In this document: positions 32,148-39,490 of the stretch, in pieces
Numbering within the stretch: the stretch's first letter is position 1
Layout: each line of letters begins with the position of its first letter
NCBI GenBank assembly: GCA_963831105.1
Contig: CAWHOS010000005.1
Location: 186,001 to 250,000, forward strand
DNA: 64,000 nucleotides
From: DATFQI01 sp963831105
Lineage (GTDB): Bacteria > Actinomycetota > Thermoleophilia > Solirubrobacterales > Solirubrobacteraceae
Direction: 5' to 3'
Notes under the pieces: generated by a model
The model's database searches: none
Told to the model about the DNA's origin: nothing
Seen by the model: the letters and a program-made list of their open reading frames with translations, nothing else
Made by a program: the position numbers and the translations under genes

Positions 32148-33443
32148 TTAGGCCTCTTCGTCCTCGCCGCCGGCGCCCGCCAGCAGCGCGTCGACCTGCT
32201 CGAGGTGCGCCTTCACGCGCCCTTCCATCGAGTCCAGGATCTCGCGGGCGGTGGCCACGCCGTTGGTGGCGATCGTGAGCTGCTGGCGGATCCGGCGGCC
32301 CTCCTCGAGCGCCCCCTGCGCGCGCTCGAGCTCGCCGCGCACCGCCGTCGTGTCCAGCCCCTCGGCCTCGCCGCGGGCCATCAGCACGCGGGCGCGGGCC
32401 AGGAGGTAGGCGAGCTGCAGGCCCTGGCTGCCCTGCTCGGGATCGAAGACCACGAACAGCTTGTCGCCGTTGATCTCGCGCAGCGGCTGCACGCGCGCCG
32501 GCAGCTGCTCCTCGGACGGGACGACCCAGATCGCGTACGAGGCGTCGCGGTGGGCCATCGCCTCGTCGAGCTCCGCGAGCGCGACCTTCTTGGCCGCGCG
32601 CGAGTTCTTGGCCTCGAAGACGATCCGCCCGCGCGGCGTGCCCGAGCAGCCGTCGATCGCCACCACGACGTCGCCCTTGCGGCCGCCGACGCCGGGCAGG
32701 TCGCCGACCGAGTCGCAGTCGTCGCCCGCGCCGCCGGCGATCGCGTCCACCGCGTCGAAGACCGCCTCCTCGTAGGGGCGGCCCTTCGCCGTCGAGCGGT
32801 CGTGCTCCGCGGCGACCTCGAGCGCCTTCTCGCGCTCGGACTGCAGCTTCGCGATCTCCAGCTGCAGCGAGCCGATGCGCTGGTTCATCTCGCGCAGGTG
32901 GGCGTGCTGCTGGTCGGAGGACTGCCGGATCGCCTGCACCGCAAGCTTCTGGAAGGAGGCGAGCGGGTTGGACTCGTCCGCGCTGGAGAACTGCTTGTAC
33001 AGCCGCTCGCGCGACTCGTTGAGCAGCTCGGAGACGGCCGTGCGCACCTGGTGCTGGACCGCGGTGCTGGACTCGGCGCCGAAGTGCCGCGCCAGCACGC
33101 GCGTCACGTGCCCCTGGTCGGGCCCGAAGGCTTCGTCGAGCCGCGTGCGCAGCTCCGTCACCACCTGCTCGGAGGTCGCGCCGAGGCGCGCCTCGACCTC
33201 GCGCGAGGCCTTCTCCATGTCGGCGCGCAGCACCTCCACGCTCGAGCCGGCCTGCTCGCGGTCCAGCACCCGGGCGCCGATCTCGATCGCGTCGGCGACG
33301 ACGCGCGCGGGATCCTCGCCGGCGTCGATCGCGCGGCTGACCAGCTCGGCGGCGACCGGGTCGTCGACGACCACGTTCTCGACGATCAGGCGGCCGACGA
33401 GCGCGTGGACGCGGGTCGGGCGGAGTGGGGTGGCGGCCTCCAT
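32148..33443 (-). CDS. coiled-coil protein with a putative PD-(D/E)xK nuclease core
   Basis: A 431-residue protein with no signal peptide. Residues 60-215 are largely helical/coiled coil. Residues 220-345 are alpha/beta and show the order of a restriction-endonuclease-like site: Glu in GRPYEEAVFD (225/226), Asp258 in KGDVVVAIDG, then ExK in IVFEAKNSRAAKK (Glu277, Lys279), followed by the strand ASYAIWVVPS. A C-terminal helical hairpin follows. ATG 33443 is preferred; TTG 33449 is an alternative with TAGCCT six bases upstream. The enzymatic role is an inference; the relatives could be structural, RmuC-like or defence proteins. Confidence 0.65.
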   Translation of the reverse strand: MEAATPLRPTRVHALVGRLIVENVVVDDPVAAELVSRAIDAGEDPARVVADAIEIGARVLDREQAGSSVEVLRADMEKASREVEARLGATSEQVVTELRTRLDEAFGPDQGHVTRVLARHFGAESSTAVQHQVRTAVSELLNESRERLYKQFSSADESNPLASFQKLAVQAIRQSSDQQHAHLREMNQRIGSLQLEIAKLQSEREKALEVAAEHDRSTAKGRPYEEAVFDAVDAIAGGAGDDCDSVGDLPGVGGRKGDVVVAIDGCSGTPRGRIVFEAKNSRAAKKVALAELDEAMAHRDASYAIWVVPSEEQLPARVQPLREINGDKLFVVFDPEQGSQGLQLAYLLARARVLMARGEAEGLDTTAVRGELERAQGALEEGRRIRQQLTIATNGVATAREILDSMEGRVKAHLEQVDALLAGAGGEDEEA

Positions 33444-33467
33444 GAGCAACGCCGGAGGCTACGCCGG

Positions 33468-33746
33468 TCAGCGGACGTCGAAGCCGGAGAGCCCCTCGGG
33501 CTCCTCGGAGGAGACGTCGAGCTCCTCCACGTGCGCGTGCCCGGGCCCCGCGCGCGTGAAGTCCACCAGCGCGGCGACCGCGTCCGGCGGGCCCTCGAAG
33601 ACCGCCTCGACCGACCCGTCGGCGCAGTTGCGCGCCCACCCGGCGACGCCGCGCCGCTCGGCCTCCCGGCGCGTGCTGTCGCGGAAGAAGACGCCCTGCA
33701 CGCGCCCCATGGCGCGGACCCTGCGGCGGACGGGTGATTCGGCCAT
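33468..33746 (-). CDS. acylphosphatase
   Basis: A 92-residue acylphosphatase hydrolysing carboxyl-phosphate bonds. The phosphate-binding loop GRVQGVFFRDSTRREAERRG holds the catalytic Arg, and WARNCADGSVEAVFEG the catalytic Asn. The minus-strand TACCGT box ends eight bases before ATG 33746 and is the reverse complement of the box serving the divergent gene at 33766. Confidence 0.92.
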   Translation of the reverse strand: MAESPVRRRVRAMGRVQGVFFRDSTRREAERRGVAGWARNCADGSVEAVFEGPPDAVAALVDFTRAGPGHAHVEELDVSSEEPEGLSGFDVR

Positions 33747-33753
33747 CCACGGG

Positions 33754-33760
33754 TACGGTA
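33754..33760. promoter_or_regulatory. palindromic bidirectional -10 element
   Basis: TACGGTA: on the plus strand TACGGT lies six bases before GTG 33766, and on the minus strand TACCGT lies eight bases before ATG 33746. Two leaderless or near-leaderless transcripts could diverge from one 7-bp sequence. Confidence 0.45.
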
Positions 33761-33765
33761 ATCGC

Positions 33766-34718
33766 GTGAGCACCGTCGGCGCATCGACGCTCGCGGCCGA
33801 GCTCGAGGCCGCCGGAGGAGTCTCCGCCCCCGCCACGGCGGCGGCGCGGCTGCGCGAGGTGCTGGCCGCCGCGCTGCGTCACGGCCGCGAGGAGCTGGCC
33901 AAGCCGCGCTCGGGCTACGAGGCGCCCGTGGAGGTCGCCTTCGCGGCCCACGACGGGCTGCTGCTGGCCGCCGCGCCGGCCGCCCCCGGCCTGCGCGCCG
34001 ACCCCGAGGCGGCGGGCGGGCGCGAGTGGCTGCTCGTCGCCGCCACGGTCGCCGCGCTGGTCGAGCTGGCGTGCCCGGGGCCGCCCGCCACGGCGGCCGA
34101 CCTGGCGTTGCGCGTGGGGGAGAGCCAGGGCGGGCTGCTGCTCGCCTATCCGGCGCAGGTCGATCCGGCCGAGCTCGCGGAGTTCGCTCCCGTGGTCTTC
34201 GACGATCAGGTCGCGGCGATCGACCGCCTGCGGGCCGCCGCCCGCCCGCTCCCGGCCGGCGTGCTCGAGCCCGGGCGACCTGCGCGAGCCCATGGGCGCC
34301 GGGCACCCGCTGCGCGTCGCGGAGGCCGAGGCGCGGCTGGGCTCGGCGTACGAGGGCGAGCAGCGCGAGGAGGCCCTCCTGGCGCTGCTGGGCGGCGGCG
34401 CCGGCGCCGACGGTGCGCCCGCACGAGGACCCCGATCCGGCCCGCCGCGTCGCCCGCCGGATCCTGCAGCGGCTCGACGGGATGGGCAAGTGGGGTGGCT
34501 ACCACACGGACTTCGCCCACCTCGCGCGCGGCTTCGCGGGCAACGACCGGGCGCTCGCCCAGGCGGCCGGCGAGGCGCTGCTGGACGCCGGGCTGCTGGA
34601 GGAGAAGCCCTCCGTCGGCCAGCGCCACGTCTTCCTCAACCCCCGCCGCGCGCGCGACATCCGCGCGTTCATCGAGACGGGCGACGCGCCATCGGAGCTG
34701 CGGCTGCCCCAACGATGA
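33766..34718 (+). CDS. conserved protein with C-terminal winged-helix-like domain (two apparent frameshifts)
   Basis: I do not recognise a characterised family. About 315 residues if frames are joined. Part 1 (33766 to about 34270) is an Ala-rich alpha/beta region starting VSTVGASTLAAELEAAGG. Part 2 (about 34285-34410), in the next frame, is HPLRVAEAEARLGSAYEGEQ. Part 3 (about 34425 to the stop) is a winged-helix-like domain with ILQRLDGMGKWGGYHTDFAH and LLEEKPSVGQRHVFLNPRRA. Each junction needs one extra base, or two missing. The preserved coding character in each frame suggests sequence error rather than decay. Confidence 0.55.
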
Positions 34719-34722
34719 TTGG

Positions 34723-36424
34723 ATGGTGAACATGTCGCTCCCCGGGCAGATCGCCACCACCCTCAAGACCAAGACCCAGACCCTGGCCACGCTGACGAAG
34801 GCCGGGATCGTCCGGCCGGCGCGGCCGGACAAGCTCGTGGCGCTCGGCGTCACGCTGGCCCGCTGGGGACCCACGCCCGCCGCCGGCTACACGGTCTCCG
34901 CGACCCGCTATCCCGACGACGTCGCGATCGTCGACGAGGCCGGGACGCTCACCTTCAAGCAGGTCCACGAGCGCACGAACGCGCTCGCCCACGCGTTCGC
35001 CGGACGCCGGCATCGGCCCGGGCGACGGCATCGCGATCATGTGCCGCAACCACCGCGGCTTCATCGAGACCGTCGTCGCCTGCTCCAAGCTCGGCGCCCA
35101 CGCCCTGTTCCTCAACACGGCGTTCTCCAAGCCGCAGCTGACCGACGTGCTCGAGCGCGAGGACCCCGCCGCGCTCGTCTACGACCAGGAGTTCGCCGAG
35201 CTGCTCGGCGACGCCGACGTCGAGCTCAAGCGCTACATCGCCTGGCACGAGCCCGAGGAGGACTCCGGCGACGAGCGGCTCGAGGACCTCGTCACGGGCG
35301 GCGACACCTCCGACCTCAAGCCGCCCAAGGAGCCGGGCAAGGCGACGATCCTGACCTCGGGGACGACCGGCACGCCGAAGGGCGCCAACCGCTCCCAGCC
35401 GAAGTCGATGGACCCGATCGCTGCGCTGCTGGACCGGATCCCGCTGCGGGCGCGCGAGACGACGGTGATCGCCGCGCCGCTGTTCCACTCCTGGGGCTAC
35501 GCGCACTGGAGCCTGGGGATCTCGCTCGCCTCGACGGTCGTGCTCAAGCGCAAGTTCGACCCCGAGGCGACGCTGTCGCTGACCGCCCAGCACCAGGCGA
35601 CCGCGCTCGTGGTCGTGCCCGTGATGCTCCAGCGCATCCTCGAGCTCGACGACGAGACGCTGAAGCGCTACGACCTCGGCGCGGTCAAGGCCGTGCCGGC
35701 CTCGGGCTCCGCGCTGCCGGGCTCGCTGTCGGACCGCTGGATGGACCTGTTCGGCGACAACCTGTTCAACCTCTACGGCTCCACCGAGGTCGCCTGGGCG
35801 ACGATCGCCACGCCGAAGGACCTGCGCGAGGCGCCGGGAACCGCAGGCAAGCCGCCGCGCGGGACCGTCGTGAAGATCTTCGACGACGACGGCAAGCGGC
35901 TCCCGGTCGGGGAGACGGGCCGCATCTTCGTCGGCAACGAGATGCAGTTCGAGGGCTACACGGGCGGCGGCAACAAGGACGTCATCGAGGGCCTGATGTC
36001 GTCGGGCGACGTCGGGCACTTCGACGACGCGGGGCGCCTGTTCGTCGACGGCCGCGACGACGACATGATCGTCTCGGGCGGCGAGAACGTGTTCCCGCAG
36101 GAGGTCGAGGACCTGCTCTCGGGCCACGAGAACATCGCCGAGGCGGCCGTGTTCGGCGTCGACGACGAGGAGTTCGGCCAGCGGCTGAAGGCGGTCGTCG
36201 TGACCAAGGGCGGCGACCTCTCCGAGGACGAGGTCAAGAAGTACGTCAAGTCCAACCTCGCCGGCTACAAGGTCCCGCGCGACGTCGAGTTCATCGACGA
36301 GCTGCCGCGCAACGCCACCGGCAAGGTGCTCAAGCGCGAGCTCAAGGGCGAGGGCGACGACGACGAGGCCGGCGGCGACAAGGCGGAGGGCGACGAGGCC
36401 GAGGGGGAGAAGGCCGAGAGCTAG
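34723..36424 (+). CDS. long-chain acyl-CoA synthetase (AMP-binding enzyme; apparent frameshift)
   Basis: About 566 residues when the frame is joined near 35003-35010, where one extra C in GGACGCC would explain the break. Adenylate-forming motifs: ILTSGTTGTPKGANR (P-loop A3), NLYGSTEVAWATIA (A5), SGDVGHFDDAGRLFVDGRDDD (A7/A8) and LPRNATGKVLKREL (A10 with catalytic Lys). It activates fatty acids with ATP to acyl-AMP and then acyl-CoA. The last about 25 residues are an unusual Glu/Asp/Gly/Ala acidic tail. Start ATG 34723 is four bases after the previous stop; ATG 34732 is an alternative. Confidence 0.88.
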
Positions 36425-36429
36425 CGGCC

Positions 36430-36435
36430 TACTCT
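36430..36435 (+). promoter_or_regulatory. candidate -10 box for yceD
   Basis: TACTCT ends eight bases before ATG 36444; AAGGG within the spacer may also act as a weak Shine-Dalgarno. Confidence 0.4.
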
Positions 36436-36443
36436 TGAAGGGC

Positions 36444-36962
36444 ATGCCCCAGCGCACCGACATCTTCGAGCTCGGTCGGCTGGGCCTGACCTCCGGCGAG
36501 GGTCGCCGGCTCGATCTCCACGTGGCGGTGGCGCCGTTCGACTACGGCGGCCAGCGCTACGAGGTGGAGCCCTCGCTCGTCGCGGCGCGTCTGGACGTCT
36601 CCCGCACGACGGGGAACGGCTGGGCGCTGCGCCTGCGCTTCGAGGCCGGCCTGCAAGGCCCGTGCATGCGCTGCCTCGAGCCGGCCGCCCTGACGTTCGC
36701 CGTCGACTCGCGCGAGGTGTCGGTCCCGGGCGGCGGCGACGAGCTCCAGTCGCCCTACGTGGGTCCCGGGGACGAGCTCGACCTGGAGGCCTGGGCGCGC
36801 GACGCCCTCGCGCTCGTCCTGCCGGCGCAGCTCACCTGCCGCCCCGACTGCGCCGGCCTCTGCCCGGAGTGCGGCGCGAACCTCAACGAGGACCCCGACC
36901 ACCGGCACGAGTCGGGGCCCGACCAGCGCTGGGCGAAGCTGTCCGAGCTGAAGTTCGACTAG
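36444..36962 (+). CDS. YceD/DUF177 family protein
   Basis: A 172-residue DUF177 protein, the conserved neighbour of rpmF. It contains GPCMRCLEPA and, near the C-terminus, CRPDCAGLCPECGANLNEDP, the Cys cluster expected to bind zinc. The family is tied to 23S rRNA or L32 accumulation in plants and bacteria. The ATG 36444 start is preferred over TTG 36435. It is separated from rpmF by a 261-bp palindromic element, unusual since the two genes are normally adjacent. Confidence 0.88.
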   Translation: MPQRTDIFELGRLGLTSGEGRRLDLHVAVAPFDYGGQRYEVEPSLVAARLDVSRTTGNGWALRLRFEAGLQGPCMRCLEPAALTFAVDSREVSVPGGGDELQSPYVGPGDELDLEAWARDALALVLPAQLTCRPDCAGLCPECGANLNEDPDHRHESGPDQRWAKLSELKFD

Positions 36963-36980
36963 GGCTGATACCGCGCGGTG

Positions 36981-37241
36981 GCAGGCGCCGGTGGCGTGGG
37001 GCGGCTTGTGTTGCGTGGGCAACGGCGCTGGCTTGTACGGGGAGGGGGTTTGCTCCCGGTTACTCGAGCGGTCACTTGTTCAGCCTCAGCCTGAACAAGT
37101 GACCGTTCGAAGCGCGAGCGGTGGAATCTTCAGGCTGAGCCTGAACTTTCCACCGGTCGGCGCAATCGAGGCCCACTCCCCCTCCCTCGGTGCCCCGCCG
37201 TTGCCCACGACGGCGCTGCCCGCGACGCCCTCGGCGCCTGC
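36981..37241. repeat. palindromic element C with two tandem 43-nt hairpin cells
   Basis: The 332-bp gap between yceD and rpmF holds a 261-bp imperfect palindrome. The outer arms begin GCAGGCGCCGGTGGCGT on the left and, on the opposite strand, GCAGGCGCCGAGGGCGT on the right; both then contain GTGGGCAACGGCG and a GGGAGGGGG run. Inside are two 43-nt cells, 37066-37108 (perfect stem with GGTCACTTG/CAAGTGACC) and 37116-37158, spaced by seven bases. Both carry the TTCAG...CTGAA core. Apart from this and the rpmF promoter the gap shows no gene. Confidence 0.8.
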
Positions 37242-37277
37242 AACGGCGCGGTCGGAGCCCCGGAGCCGACCCTTCGC

Positions 37278-37283
37278 TACCCT
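37278..37283 (+). promoter_or_regulatory. candidate -10 box of rpmF
   Basis: TACCCT ends 11 bases before ATG 37295, the same spacing as for rpmB and rpsP. Confidence 0.45.
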
Positions 37284-37294
37284 GATGGCCGCCC

Positions 37295-37501
37295 ATGGCC
37301 GTCCCTAAGCAGAAGCAGTCGCACTCGCGCACCACGAAGCGCCGGTCGCAGCACAAGATCACGTCGCCGTCGATCAACACCTGCCCGCAGTGCCGCCAGC
37401 CGCGCCGCCCGCACCGCGTGTGCCCGCACTGCGGCTCCTACGGCGGCCGTGAGGTCGTGGACCTTTCGGGTCACGACCACGATCACGACCACGACCACTA
37501 G
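37295..37501 (+). CDS. rpmF: 50S ribosomal protein L32 with His/Asp-repeat tail
   Basis: A 68-residue L32. It starts MAVPKQKQSHSRTTKRRSQH, the family hallmark, and has CPQC and CPHC pairs for one zinc. L32 usually ends after the GREVVD strand; here ten extra residues follow, ending (HD)4H. Such a tail could hold additional metal or just be neutral. The gene is separated from yceD by palindromic element C and followed after 15 bp by plsX. Confidence 0.95.
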   Translation: MAVPKQKQSHSRTTKRRSQHKITSPSINTCPQCRQPRRPHRVCPHCGSYGGREVVDLSGHDHDHDHDH

Positions 37502-37516
37502 GCCGTAGGGCCTCAC

Positions 37517-38554
37517 ATGGTCGAGCGGGTCACGGTCGCGGTCGACGCGAACGGGGCCGACCTCGGCCCATCGGAAGTCGCGCGCGGAGCCGCGCTCGCC
37601 GCCGAGCGCGGGATCGACGTGATCCTGTTCGGGCCGGCCGCCGAGCTGTCCGGCGCCGCCGTCGAGGTCGTCGACGCGCCGGTCTCGATCGCCAAGGCCG
37701 CCGACCCCGCACGGGCGGTGCGCTCGACGCCCGAGGCGTCGATCGTGCAGGCCGTCGAGGCCGTCGCGAGCGGCCGCGCGCAGGCGTTCGTCTCCGGCGG
37801 GTCGACCGGCTCCGCGCTCGCCGCCTCGCTGTTCCGCTTCAAGCGCGCCCGCGGCGTGCACCGGCCGGCGCTGGCGATCGTCGTGCCCGTCCCCGGCTCG
37901 CCGTTCCTGCTGCTCGACGCGGGCGCCAACGTGGCCGTGCGCCCCGAGCACCTGGTCCAGTTCGCGCACATGGGCGCGGCCTTCATGGAGGTCGTGATGG
38001 GGGTCGAGCGCCCGCGCGTGGCGCTGCTCTCCAACGGCGAGGAGCCCTCGAAGGGGCCGGAGGACGTCGTCGCCGCGCACGAGGCGCTGAGCGCGAACCC
38101 GGGGGCGATCGAGTTCGTCGGCAACGTCGAGGGCTTCGCGATCGGCAAGGGCGTCTGCGACGTGCTCGTGGCCGACGGCTTCGCGGGCAACGTCGCGCTG
38201 AAGGTGATGGAGGGGACCTCCGACGTCCTGCTGCGCTCCGTGCGCGACGCCGCGATGTCCTCGCTGCGCTCCAAGGTCGGCGGCCTGCTGCTCAAGCCCG
38301 CGCTGCGCGGCCTGCGCGACCAGATCGACCCCGAGGCCCACGGCGGTGCGGTCCTGCTCGGCCTGCGCCACCTCGGCGTCGTGCCGCACGGCTCCTTCGG
38401 CGCGCGCGGCTTCGCGAGCGCGATCGAGGTCGCCGCGCGCGGCGTGCGCGACGACGTGCTCGGCCGCACGCACGAGCGGCTGGCCGAGGCGGGGGCGCTG
38501 CGCAAGGCCCCGGAGCCGTCCGCGGCCGCCGCTACCTTGCCCGACCAGTCATGA
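37517..38554 (+). CDS. plsX: phosphate acyltransferase PlsX
   Basis: A 345-residue PlsX that makes acyl-phosphate from acyl-ACP, the first step of phosphatidic acid synthesis with PlsY. Typical segments are VAVDANGADLGPSEV, FVSGGSTGSALAASLF, FLLLDAGANV, NVEGFAIGKGVCDVLVADGF (shown to 20 residues) and GGAVLLGLRHLGVVPHG. The rpmF-plsX-acpP order is common. Its stop overlaps the acpP start (ATGA). Confidence 0.94.
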   Translation: MVERVTVAVDANGADLGPSEVARGAALAAERGIDVILFGPAAELSGAAVEVVDAPVSIAKAADPARAVRSTPEASIVQAVEAVASGRAQAFVSGGSTGSALAASLFRFKRARGVHRPALAIVVPVPGSPFLLLDAGANVAVRPEHLVQFAHMGAAFMEVVMGVERPRVALLSNGEEPSKGPEDVVAAHEALSANPGAIEFVGNVEGFAIGKGVCDVLVADGFAGNVALKVMEGTSDVLLRSVRDAAMSSLRSKVGGLLLKPALRGLRDQIDPEAHGGAVLLGLRHLGVVPHGSFGARGFASAIEVAARGVRDDVLGRTHERLAEAGALRKAPEPSAAAATLPDQS

Positions 38555-38811
38555 CCCGCGACGAAGTCCTCGAGCTGATCCGCGCGCACCTGGCCGACGA
38601 GCTGGAGATCGACCCGTCCCGAGTGACCGAGGAGACGCACTTCAAGCGCGACCTCGAGGCTGACTCGCTCGACCTCTACACGCTCGTGCAGGAGCTCGAG
38701 GACACCTACGGAGTGCGGATGTCCGACGAGCAGGCGGCGAAGGTGCAGACCGTGGGGCAGGCCGTGGACTTCGTGCTCGAGCACCTCCCGTCCACCTCCG
38801 GATCCTCCTGA
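38551..38811 (+). CDS. acpP: acyl carrier protein
   Basis: An 86-residue ACP with the phosphopantetheine serine in LEADSLDLYTLVQELED and the usual four-helix acidic profile. Start ATG overlaps the plsX stop. It carries acyl chains for PlsX, whose gene precedes it. The rnc gene starts three bases after its stop in the same frame. Confidence 0.95.
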   Translation: MTRDEVLELIRAHLADELEIDPSRVTEETHFKRDLEADSLDLYTLVQELEDTYGVRMSDEQAAKVQTVGQAVDFVLEHLPSTSGSS

Positions 38812-38814
38812 GCC

Positions 38815-39489
38815 CTGCGAAAGCTCAACGACCTGCTGGAGCGGTTGCCGGACGATCTCGCCCGGCAGGCGGTCACGCATGCCTCGTGGGTCGAGCGCCG
38901 CTCCTCGTCCTACGAGCGACTGGCCTTCCTGGGCGACTCCGTGCTGGGGCTGGCGGTCACGACGCACCTGTGGCCGCGCTTGCAGGCCGACACCCACGGC
39001 GCCGGGCGGCTGACGAAGATCCGCGCGCAGGCGGTCTCGGGGCGCTCGTGCCGCGAGGTGGCGGAGCGGCTGGGGCTGCCGGAGCGGCTGCGGGCGGCGG
39101 CGCCGCAGGACGCGCGCGGCCCGGCGGCGGAGCAGCTCGCCCACACGGAGCGGGTGCTCGCATCGGTGATCGAGGCGGTGATCGGGGCCTGTTACCTGGC
39201 CTTCGGCTACGAGGAGACCGCCGAGGCCGTGGTGGAGGCGTTCCAGCCCGAGATCGAGATGGCGCTGGACTCGCCGGCGGACTTCAAGTCGGCCCTGCAG
39301 GAGCGCCTGGCGCGGCGCGGGGCGCTCGTCGCCTACCGCGTGACGGCGGAGGAGGGCCCGCCGCACGAGCGGATCTTCGAGGTCGCCGCGGTGGTGGGCG
39401 GCGAGGAGGTGGCGCGCGGCTCCGGCCGTTCGAAGAAGGACGCGGAGCAGGCGGCCGCCGAGGCGGCGCTGGACGCGATGGGGACCTGA
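38815..39489 (+). CDS. rnc: ribonuclease III (probable CTG start)
   Basis: RNase III, which cleaves double-stranded RNA in rRNA processing. The endonuclease signature is YERLAFLGDSVLGLAV, a second acidic site lies in ASVIEAVIGACYLAFG, and a dsRNA-binding domain occupies about the last 75 residues (DFKSALQERLARRG; GRSKKDAEQAAAEAAL). The only in-frame ATG/GTG/TTG near the start is TTG 38845, which would remove the first helix (KLNDLLERLP) that relatives have; CTG 38815, four bases after the acpP stop, restores it, giving 224 residues. Upstream the frame is closed by the acpP TGA. Confidence 0.9.
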   Translation: MRKLNDLLERLPDDLARQAVTHASWVERRSSSYERLAFLGDSVLGLAVTTHLWPRLQADTHGAGRLTKIRAQAVSGRSCREVAERLGLPERLRAAAPQDARGPAAEQLAHTERVLASVIEAVIGACYLAFGYEETAEAVVEAFQPEIEMALDSPADFKSALQERLARRGALVAYRVTAEEGPPHERIFEVAAVVGGEEVARGSGRSKKDAEQAAAEAALDAMGT

Positions 39490-39490
39490 C

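Noticed and set aside
38551..39489. TGA read-through fusion of acpP and rnc, which are in the same frame with only one codon between
   Set aside because: Both are complete normal-length proteins; no SECIS-like element or read-through context is seen. A CTG start for rnc explains it more simply.
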